DNA of 64,000 bases from Streblospio benedicti (taxonomy: Eukaryota > Annelida > Polychaeta > Spionida > Spionidae): NCBI GenBank assembly GCA_019095985.1, contig CM032665.1:31502377-31566376 (forward strand), given 5' to 3'. Below the pieces are notes generated by a model. It saw only the letters and a list, made by a program, of their open reading frames with translations, did not search any database and had not been told where the DNA came from. The position numbers and the translations under genes are program-made. Of this stretch, positions 1 through 12,100 are shown one piece after another; within the stretch, counting starts at the first letter, position 1; every line of letters starts with the position of its first letter.

Positions 1-30
1 TTGGATGAGGGGTTGCGTTCACGGACTCAC

Positions 31-192
31 CTCGACTCCTGCATTGGTCCACTGCCACACTCGGCGGGGTCGCGGTAGATGCGCCGGATCTTGGCGACGA
101 TGCTGATGTTGAAAGAGATGATGAGCAGTGCAGGGATGACGAGCGTGAGCACCGCGTCCACGATCACGATCACCCGGCTCAGCACCGCGTAC
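31..192 (-). CDS. GPCR exon 6 of model: TM5 and start of third intracellular loop
   Basis: The exon is 162 bases, from acceptor GTCTGCTCAG to donor TCGAG|GTGAGT. It encodes TM5 (VDAVLTLVIPALLIISF, with the class A Pro) and a basic cytoplasmic stretch NISIVAKIRRIYRDP. The gene continues leftward out of the window. Confidence 0.87.
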
Positions 193-3100
193 CTGAGCAG
201 ACCGACAGGGAGCAAGTGAGTCATGAAGTAATTAATTAGGTAAGTAAGTTATAGGTAACTAAGTAAATAAGTAACTAAGGTGGTGAGTAATGAGGTAAGT
301 AAATAGAGAAGTGAGTAAGTAAGAAAGGAACTAAGTAAGTAACTAAGAAATAATTAAATAAGTAAGTAAGTGATTAATAATGTGAGTAATTACGTAAGTA
401 GGTAACTAAGTAAGTAAGAAAAAGTAGGGAAATAAGCAACTAAATAAGCAAGCAAAAACTGCATGCATTAAGAAATGTAGCCTAGACAATGGAACTCGAC
501 ATATTTGAATGCAACACTCCAAACGCTTTGTTGTTACACAAACAAACGTCACTGACATTGATTACAGGACATAGAAGTTCATGGAATTCTTTGATATTGA
601 ATAAATGTCATTGTCTTCTACTTTGCAAAAAATGGCCAATTAAATAGAGAAATATTGTCTAAGTTTGACAACTGGCATTGTCGAATCTTCTCAAAATGAA
701 TATCCCATTCAAGGTGAGTACCTTGCTTAAACATCTTGTCTAACAGGGTCAAGAAACCGTTAAGGCCATGGTATATTGTGATACAGCCCTACAGGCGTGG
801 AGAAGGAATCATCTCATGTGAATGCTCTTAAAGTCCATAAAAACAAGGTATGTGGGTGTATAGTATACTACACTTCTATTTGTCATCTGTATCATCCCTT
901 TTATTCTAATTGTCTGTCTAAGTTGCGTACACACCTTTCAGATGATTCTCCAGACCTTTTTTATGGATGTAGTCTTCATTGCAATGTCTACTATACTATG
1001 AAATACTGACAAACTTTCATGTTCTATAGAATTGCTGAAATTCTCTGACATGATAAGGACTTGAAAACTCAAATATCATGAATTACATATCAATTACTTG
1101 CAAAACATTTTTATACTACTATTTCTTACAATATCATGACATTAAAAGTGATATGAACGTGCTTGCTATAGATATTTCAGAGAGAGAGAGAGAGAGAGCG
1201 AGTATTGGAATTGAACACACAAGTTTTACATATGGATATAATAGATATATAATATATAATATATAATATATATAGATATATAATATATAATATATAATAG
1301 ATATATTGAACTTGATTGACTTGGGTGTAAGTATTCGCATTAGGGGATTCTTTCTCCAAGTCTAGAGTCCAAGTAACATAGTAGTTGCCGGGACTCAAAT
1401 ACTGGACCACTAAAACTGTGGCACCTGGAATGCCACAGCTTTTTGTTGTGTCCAGATGGGCCGAGTGGGCAAATGCGGCTGCCTTAAGTGCTCGATGAAT
1501 AGGTGCCACAGTGGTAGTGGTTCAGGGCTCGAGTCCCGGCACAGAGGCTATGTGATAGAGCCCTATAGACTTGGAGAAAGAAGCCTCTAATGTCAATACT
1601 CACACCCAACCCAAGTCAATCAATTTCAATATATGTATGTGCATCTTGTGTGGTCAATTCCAATACTCTCTCTTAAATATCTATGGCAAACACATTCGTA
1701 TCACTTTATCATGATAGTGTGTGTAATGATTTAAATAAAATTGCTTTGTAAGTAATAGATATGTAATACAATAAATCCTCCAATTAAGATCACCTCTCTA
1801 TTGAGACCATCTTTATAATAAGACCACTTTTCACGGTCCCAAGCTTTAATAAAGCTAACACGATGAACCTCTGTATAGGGACCACCTCTCTATTAAGACC
1901 ACCTAACACTGGTGCAAAAGGTGGTGCTAATAGAGAGGTTCTGATGTACTCTAAATGTGAACGCTTGAGGTGAGCTACTGACCGCGGCAAGACGACACAC
2001 AGCCCATGGCCGTGGTGCTGGATGACGCCGTACGCCCAGAACGAGTACGTGTGCAGCAGGAAGGACGCCACCACCAGCCCCAGCACGCACAGCTTGGACG
2101 ACCTGAGGGGGTCATATAGCAAAAATTTGATTGTTGATTTGCCCTAAATCTTGAACGTGAATTGGGAACTGCCTGTATTTACGGGTGTGAAATGTGATGC
2201 AAGTCTCTTTCACAATCGTACTCGAGAATGTAACTGTGTCATTTCACCCCCACCAGGCCCGTAACACGTGCGTTTGTTTGTGAGACGTACTGTAATTTGA
2301 TTGGTCAATTCAAAAAGGTGGGCAGAGTTCGGATAGGTCCATTGTTGTAATAGCGGAACAGCAGGCATGTGGTTATGACCAATAGCCTATTGCATATGTT
2401 GAAAGGCAACTGAAAGTATGACACGTAGACGTTCACCAAAAATATATATTTTATTCTCACTTTTTGATTCCTCATACCAAAGCCGTGAGCTCCATAAATT
2501 GTGTACTAATTTTCAAAAAAAAATCAAACAAAACAAAAACACTGTAACAGCTGGTGGTTATATCTGGGTTAGATATTCCTCACATTTGAAGCAAAACCAA
2601 AACCAGGTCCCACTGAGTTTGGTCTTATTTCATTTTTAGCTTTACTCCATGAATATTAATGTAATTGTATATTGTAATGTCATTCAGAGGAGTATAATTA
2701 ATCAATAAATAATTGAAAATATGAACATAAATGAAAGTATATGCAAAAACTATGGGCAAATCTAGGGGGCACCAATGTACTTCATTCTTTTTTTTTCATG
2801 TCTGCCGTCGATTGTGCGTGCGGAAACCGTGAAATCCATTAAGTGCGCCCCCCCCCCTTTCCTGAGAAAACCTGTATCTACCGATTAAAGGCGTTGACAC
2901 AGGGTAAGATACTAACCGGACGCTGCACAGCTTGTTGCGCTGGAATGGGTAGAGCACAGCGATGAAGCGCTCCACCGTGAACGAGATGACGATGTAGACC
3001 GACAGGAAGCTGAACAGGTTGGCGAGGAACGTCATCACCTGGCACACGCCCGCCTGGCACAGACAGAACAGGAGGTGGTTTCATAGTTATGTTGTTTATT

Positions 3101-6100
3101 TTTATCACACATAGAGTACAATAATAGGTTATTAAATGAGTGTGGGTGAGCTATGAGACAATATCTCACTGAGTATGGAGTTTGACAGAATGAGTGAGTG
3201 CAAAGAACGAGCTCTGTTAACGAGACTTTCTGGAGATAAAAAAATTCTGAAAATGTGCTTGTTTTTTTATTTCAGTATAAAAGTACAAGCATTTCCCTTT
3301 TTCAAAAATGTATAACACTTTAGGGGTTTCGGGAATAGATTTTGGTTTATGGACCATACAAAAGATCAAGTATACAATTTCGGTACAGTCAAAATTAACA
3401 TTGACTGAATTTTTCATTGTATTTGTATGATCTTTTGTATGGTCCATAAACCAAATTCCATTCCCGCAACCTTCAAAGTGTTTTACATTTTTAAAAGGGA
3501 AATGAATGTACTTTTATACTAAAATAAAAAACAAGAACATTTTGAGATTTTTTCCTCCAAATTTCTTTTATCTCCAGCAAGTCTCCTTAAAGTCGACATG
3601 AGATGAGATATTGTCTGATCTCTCATTCCCATAGTATAATGACCCTTTGCTCTTCTTTTCAACCAATCAGAATCAAGTATTTACAGTAACTTACTATATA
3701 TTGAATATGTGTTCCTATGTACAAATTACACATATTGCAAACCAAGCACACGTCCCATTGATAAACATAGGAGGGGGTCGGGTTGTGCCAAAAAACACAG
3801 ATATATATTTTACGGGAGTGCGACTTTTTCCCGTAATAGTCACAGTTTTCCTTTTCACAGCACAACGATTGTACAGTGTAATATCTTACCCTTTTGAGAA
3901 ACGAATTGTGCTCAGTTGACACATATCAAGAGCATGTGAAGTTATAAGTATGAACAAATCAAGGTGGTATGTAGCAAATATGTAAGCAATGGGATGCACA
4001 GCATGCAACTGACAATGTCTCCTCCAATGAAGCCACATTGATATCATGTTTGCACTTCCAGTTTGTGGGTTCCTGATTACTGCCATATTTAGATTCATTA
4101 AACATGATTGCCGAGAAGAGATCTCTTGAGCAAAGGTTAGCATGGTTCAAAGAGGTTTAAAGGAAGTACAAGTATTAATTATTTTGCCTCGGACGGAAGT
4201 TAAACTTATATTGAAGTATGCTTCAATGCCAAGTGATTGGCGCATTGCCCTGGTCAACGCTTCTTGATGACTTGTTGCTCAGTGCATGCCACGTAATGCA
4301 AAAAGGGAGCTGTACGATATACACATAAACAACCAGAAAAAACAACGGGTATGATTACTTTTCAGAACAGTGTGATTTTTCATTAGGAACGTGTATCAAA
4401 GATTAATAACAACCAACTACCCCTCCCCTACACTCATACCGTCCTGCCACTGACGCCTACCACTAGCAATCAAGGAAATGTATTGGGCCTCAGACCTCCA
4501 CTGTTCAATAATCATGCAAACTCTTACAAATTCCTGTATTCATCCCACTAATTTTTCACAACACACAAACAAAATGGCCTGTTCCCATGTTCAAATATAC
4601 ATGACTTAATACGCTCTCCCCAAGTTTTTCTCCCAAAATAGTATGCAGAACACCTGGATCTGCCCATGATTCACGTCACTCTTTCACCCACCCTTACACA
4701 GAGATGGTTTGATACATACACAGTTTCACAAAACCCATACAAAATTACCGCTATGTCAGTTGTTGGCAGTGTCACAGATATGTCCATGTATACATGTATT
4801 ACATTGAATTATATATTTCTTTGAATCATTACTAACGCAGGTATGCTTCTCTTGAAGTAGAAACTTGTTAATCCATGACATTATTCATTATTATAATTAG
4901 AATTGTGCTCAATTGACACATATTAAGGACATGTGTAGTTATAAGTATGGTTACATCAAGGTGGTATTTATCAAATATGTAAGCAATGGAATGCATATCA
5001 TGCAACTAGCAATGTCTCCTCCATTGAAGCCACATTGATATCATATTTGCACTACATGTGTGTGGGTTGTCAGTTTATTGCCCTATCTAGGATGATTGCT
5101 GGACCATGTATAATATAAGCACCCGCTCCTTCACATTTTGACACCCATATCTACCATTGATTGCTGGACCATACCTTGTGTAATGCGTACACATGCAGAT
5201 CGTCGAGCGCCTTCACGGACAGTGTGGCGAGGAAGCCGAGGTCGGCACCCGCGAGCGCCGCTAAATACACGGCAGCGTGACCCGGCGCGTGCTGCATGCG
5301 CCGAGTCAGCAGCAGCACCGCCAGCGACAGCACGTTTGTCGCTGTACCCACAGCCACGATGATTGGGGTCAGACCGCGTGTTACCTGGAACAGATACAAA
5401 AACTGTTGAAAAATAAAGCTCCAGGCTTTGATGGTTTACCAGTAGATTTTTCTTTCTGAATACAAAAGGGCAGGGTGGAGGGAATGCTAGGGACCATTCA
5501 GTATTTATGACAGGGTGTGGTAGGAGGATTTTCTAAAAATGCTGTGAAAAAATTGATAGCCCCTATCAAATCTCTGTGAAAAAATTCGTAACCCACCCCT
5601 CAATTTCATGTGATAAAAATTGATGACCCCCACCCCTAACAGTTAATGCAATCATTGTCAGTTAACCGTTATCCTATTTGATGGATATCCATAATACAAA
5701 AACTGTAAGTTTAGTACAGAATATATGAAATAGGGGTAAATTTTCGGTGAAAAAATGATAGCCCCCCCCCCCCTCAAAAGTGTGTGACAAAATTCATACC
5801 CCACCCCCCTCCAAACATTGTGACAAAATTTCATGGCCCGTCCTAAAATCCTCCTACCCCACGCTGTCATAAATACTGAATGGTCTCTTATGATGAGGGT
5901 TGAACAAACTCATTCCTACACTTTCATAATTAAATTGGTCTGCAGGAGGCTGAGGGTTTGTGTTGCGGTTGAGATTCATAGTAGACAGTGTAAACTAAAT
6001 GGTTGAGCGTATTGCTCAAGACTTCTCACTGTCATAATATCTCTTATCATTTTGCTTATCTCTTGTGCTCTCTCTTTTCCAATCTCTAATACTCCCTTAA

Positions 6101-9100
6101 CGCTCTCTAATACTTACCTTAGCGCACTTTGGCCTAATGCAAACTGTCTACATTACTGTTGCGATAATACCCCCAATCCTCTTAACCGCCTTCCTTTGAT
6201 GTCCCAAAGGAATACAAACAAGAGTAAGAACTCAGGTGACATGACATTTTTCTTTAGAGCAGACAAATGCATGGAACAGTATTCTAGGCCATTTGTATTT
6301 TTTATTCTCCTCTCTGTCTTTTCTATGGCACTCAGGCTCCTACCATTGTATTGACATAGCTGAAGACAGGTTTTACAACGCTAAGCTTCCATTTAACTAT
6401 ACTATAACAAGTGGGCCTGATGGGACTCGAACTCACGACCCCCAGGATATTTTATGTCAAAGTTTTTTCCTGACGAAGTCATCTTTGAAAAAGTGATGAA
6501 AATGTCTGAAGCAAATTAATGAGATATTTAAAATTCAAATACAAGTTACACTCTTTGTAACAGATAGTAAATACAAATCAAGAATATTATAAGGCGATGA
6601 TGGACAAACAACAACTTCTCTATGAACCAGTTTTCATGTTTGAGAGATTCAACTAATTCAAAAGACACCGCCCTAATTGAAAGTTTCTTTTTTATATTTT
6701 CAAAAATGAGATGAGTTTTAACATTATTAAATTTCTGTTTTACAAATACAAGTGTCATCTTACTTTAACTTCTACTGTCACGTTTAGATTCATACAGCAT
6801 GGTTTAATTTGAAATCTCCTACAATGTTATCATGTTTCGACTATACATGTACATGTAGCTGAATATCGTAACACAAATGATAAAGAAAAATAAGAGTACA
6901 TGTAGACTTAATTGAGACCATCCTGCAGCAAAAATGCCAATCTATTAAACATTCCAGAAGTTTTCAGAAGCTCAGTGTCTCGACTATATTGGTTTATTAT
7001 AATTATCACTCATTATCAAACTTCAATTATTACTCGAAACACCAACGACAGAACCTTTAATTTGTTTTATTTGATTTATTCCACTTATCATAAGTATTAC
7101 ATATTAAGATATCGAATAAATAGATAGATAAATAAATAAATAAAAGTAGAAAAGAGACATGTATGTAAGATGAAAAAATTGTACCATGTGAGAAAAAAAA
7201 GCTTAAAGAGCACTCTAAGTTATCACATTGTGAAAAATAGAATCAAGACCACTTCTAAATGAAACCCCCTCTAAAAGAAAGACCATCGATTGCAGTCACA
7301 AACTTTCATAGAGAGATTATTGCAAATAATTCACTATTGGGTCTACAAGAAACAAGTCCTCTGGATATTCGAAATAGAGAGGTGCTACTGAATTAATCTA
7401 GAGAATATCTCAATGATTCTATAATAAACGTGTCGCCGAGATTGGTCAAAGCAAGTACCAACATAAAAGATATTGAAGTGCCTCATGCCAAGCGTGGGAC
7501 ATATATAGTAGTACACCAGTCTGATGGTATCAATGCTAATCCAATTTTCATTTACGTTATTGGATGACTACCTTGAATTAAAATACATTTGTGAAGACCG
7601 TGGTAAGTTCAACGGATGTGCATGTAGGTGATCTGTCTTGATCTGTTCTTGTTTTACTTAACAAGGCTAAATTGTGGAAGGTTTTATTGTTACTCTCTCA
7701 GAACTGCATATATATGCCTGTATACAAATTCAAGTAACAACCATATGTCAGGGGCCTGACACATAGACTGACTGAGGGTGATGGCCTTACAAGTGCTGAG
7801 TATATTTGTAGGGGATGGGTGGCTCTGAGCTGAGATATTCAGATTGTGAGATCTTACAGGTGACCCGAAGATCTTGAGTGATTTGCGAGATATTGAGATA
7901 TTGTGTGCTAATTTTAGGCGAGTCTTCTAGAATTGTAGTAGTCTACAGATGGATAAGAATAGGATCATTTCATGGTGACAGAATATATTTTGGGGCACTG
8001 CCAATTGCAATCCATATACAGTATCAAAGGAAATGCGGACATTTGGCGATTCATGAATATCCGAAATGAGAATATTTGTGAATCTCCAAATATCTGAATG
8101 CTCGATATCGGCAGCTTTGTAATAAGGACTACAAATGAATACCAAGACTGATTTGACTTGAATATTCATGATCGTTTGATGAAAGCGGCAGTATTTTTTA
8201 TCCTGCTCACTGGCACTAGCCAGGTATAGAGATGCCACATCGGGTAGGTGTTGCCCCAATAGCATGTAATTAATGATTGCACATGAAAAAGCAAAAACTT
8301 CAGACAGCGCTATGAAGGTCTCGACCATGTCACACGATCAGTTATGACTGAGTTATTTATCAGGTAACTTCGTGGTAATTACTAAATGCCACGAAGATGT
8401 AGACGTACAAGTATCACTTAATTAATAAGATACATCTCTTTCCCTGTGATTCACACTATAGCTTAAATTGTTCATTGCGGTCAGTTACAACATGACCGGG
8501 AGCCGATTGCCGCGATCATTACAGCCCTGTCTGAAGTTTTCTTGCCATGTGCAAGCCTTAATTCCAATCATTTCAACTTACCTGGTGTGTCATCTCTTTA
8601 TCTGGCTAGTGCTTGACATGAACTCACAGGGTGAAAACACGTGGTCGAACCCGCCATTTTCTAATTGTCTACACTTTATTCTGAATCGTCTGCTGCGGAA
8701 GCATGATTGTGTGGAGATACAACAAGTGTTTATTATCTATGTCAATATCATTTATCTTGAAAAGCCTATGCTTCCGTAGGGAGCTCTAGACTTCTCATGA
8801 GAATGCTCACAAGTGTGTCTCTCCGATTGCACCTGATATCGTTAATGAGAACAGACGACCTTGGAGACACAAGTCTTCTTACCGGAAGCTGACCATAGGG
8901 GGATAAAACATGAGTTGTTTCATTGCTCAGCATTTGTTTGTAACGGATCAATTAATTGCATCGTTGGTCTACGGTGATTTCTTTTATACTGCACGTATAA
9001 AGTGGTACATTATCTCCCAGTGGGTTCAGTTCGGGCTTTTCGCAGGAAGAAATGTGTCGGGTTATAAACTAATGTCACAATCAGTAGATGCAGAGATTTT

Positions 9101-12100
9101 CTTACTTTGACTTGTATGCTGGTACCTTATACACGACCGAATACATTTCCTGACATTCTGAATGGCCGATTCAGGAAAAATGTTCCGCAAAATTTGTATC
9201 ATTTGAACGAGGGGTTATTGGTTCCTCTATCTGTTTCAGATCACTGGCGTCAACCGCATTCACGGCAACTCAGTCACAGTGACATTTACGTGATTCTCAC
9301 AGAAACAGGACAATCAGTACAGTGGAAAATCCAGAATGACTCCATTCTGTGGTCAGCTAAAGATTCAATCATGTCCTAGGCAAGGTAAGTTGTAGGCTGC
9401 TTGTTTTATGTGCACATTTGAATGACCCTCGAGATATCAGAGACAACAAACTGATATTTGTTCATGATGTGGTTGCACAGAATGAAACTAACATCGAGGT
9501 AACATAGATTTCGACACAAGCAATGTCGAAATAGCGAGTTCATAATATGCATGAAGAAGATGCAATGTTCACGCAGAAGGGGTTAGGTTTCGCCCAAACG
9601 TGTGAGCGGTGCCTTACTGAGGCGGTGACGTCATCACGACGGTCAGTCAACTCACCTGTGTCCACTTCTCAACATGTTTCCAAGAATTTACACAACGGGG
9701 TCTATCAACAAGTACTTGACAGTTATTAATGTACAGTCGAACCCCACTATCAAGACCACTCATTGGACTGGCCGTAGGTGGTCGCAGAAAGGGGGTGGTC
9801 TCTTTTTGCAGGTTTGCGGGGTCTCTTTATGCAAGTTTGGAATCTTAACAAAGAGTCTAACCAAATAGGTGGTCTCATTAGAGAGGTAGGCTTCCACTGT
9901 ACATCACTGACACCACCAATATGTAATTAGCATAATAGGGGAAGTTATTCAGGTAGCACACTGGATGCCATCTACCCATAATTGACGCTAATATTGCTTG
10001 CCTCAAGCATCTAGTTTTTCGCGGACGACATTGTAATGATTATATAATAAGTCCATTGTTCTATCATATTAGACAATTCACACTCCTCATTGACGGCTGG
10101 AGAAAACAAATAAGAGGCGTTAGTTACTTCCTCATTATACAGTTACACTACATAGGTAGAGCAAAATAAATCATATAAGATTGAACAGCATAAATAAAAT
10201 AAAAAATCATCTTCCTCCGAGAAGGTGGTCATTGCACATCTATCTATAACATTTGATAGATAATACCTTGCTGTGGCAAGATGGAAAAAAATATATTGAA
10301 GCAATTAGAATGGTGGTTTGGTTTGTAACTTGAAACAAAATATCATGGCAAACAACTTGTGATGACAAATGTAATAATCTGTTTATTATGGATGTTGTTG
10401 CTCTAAAGAATTACACCACATATGCACACATTGAGGTGAAAAAATTGACCTCTCACAAACCCACAATACTTGTAATCCTCAACACACACAAACACTTTAA
10501 TACCTGGTTCAAATTCATTGCCATAGCTATTATCTTATATAGTCTCACATATTGGAAGGAAATTTGAAATTGTCTACTTGGCTATCCATAAAACTTTATA
10601 TTTGGATTATAAGGAAAAAAACATAAACTCAAGAAGTTTCTGTGTCAACATTTGGTGCCATGTCTACACAAAAGGCAACTGGGCCTGTCTAATATCCATC
10701 GAGAAGAATTTTCAATGTGTAAACTTTACAGGTCAAACTGGCTCTAAAATGGCGGTGCCACCGGTTCATCTTCAGCCAATGTAGAGTGTTATTATAATTT
10801 GATTGGAAGAAAAAAATACAAGCAAACAATCCTCAGCCAAATCTCTGTAGCCACCCATACGTTCTCGGTAGACTCTACATTATTATTATTTTTTTAAATT
10901 TTATTTATCACTTATTTAAAAAAAAAATACATAAAGTACACCCCATATAAACGTATATAGTACTCGCTGCTATAGGCTACTCAACAAATTCTAGAGTTAG
11001 ATAGAAGACAAATACCCCCCCCCCCAAAGAAAAAAAAGAAAAAAAAAAAAAAATAAAAAAAAAACAAAAAAAAAGAAGCAGACTCTGGCATACCTTTTCG
11101 GTGGTCTCTATGAGCGCCGCCGTGGCGCCGGCCGCCGCCGCCTCAGCGTGCTCGAAGTGCAGGGACAGCGGCACCGCCGCGCCCAGGTCACCGTAGTCTA
11201 CCACCGACCAGTCCGCTGCTGCTGAGTCCTGAGGTCAGAGGTCACAGGTCAGAGGACGCAAGGAGGGCAGGTTTTTGTGATCATTTTGATGAATTTGTAT
11301 GAATGGTAAGCGATATTGGCCATTTGTGACCAACATTGGTGGTTTGTGGTTTAACTTAGTGAACAATGTGTATCAGTTTTGGTCATGTTTGATTTATGTT
11401 CTTCTTGGACTCGTGACCAGAAGGTCGTGGGCTCGAATCCCGGTCAGGTCTGATGGTGGGTGTTAGACAAGGTGCATAATATCCACACATGCACAGTAGA
11501 ACCTCACATTTTGGGACACTGGCTGGTGAACTGAAAAATGTTCCCATTACCGAGCTGTCCCCATTTGTGAAGCATATTAGTAACATCCTACAGCAAAATG
11601 TGCCTGGTGTCCCTTTTCGTGAGGTGTCTTCATGCTGAGGGTTTACTGTATAGTCGAAAACAGATGACCCAGGCCTACCAAACAGATCGCATTGACTTAG
11701 CGTGGCTAAATCTCGTCTCTTCATAGATGGGTTGGAACAGTAACTTCATGTAAGTTCAGGATCGCCAAAGATGGTCTCATTCTAAAAAAGTCTATATAGA
11801 GGTGGTCTCAATTGTGAGGTCTACTATTTGTAACCCAAATCGTACATGGCCTATATTTGGTGTAACCTTTTGAAGCCTTTTGTTTTGCATGCTATAAATG
11901 GCCAGTCACCAAGTCCATTTGCATGTAAGCCTATACATCAGCATAAAGGACAAGCATTGTTAATCTGCTACTGCTTGAAACATGAAATTGACATTTGGAT
12001 TAAAGGACGTTTGGAGTAACTATCAGCAGCGCTTCGAAATCGATAGCAATGCATTATGTGTACCAATGGATAAAACCATCTCACGAAAATGCCATAACTG

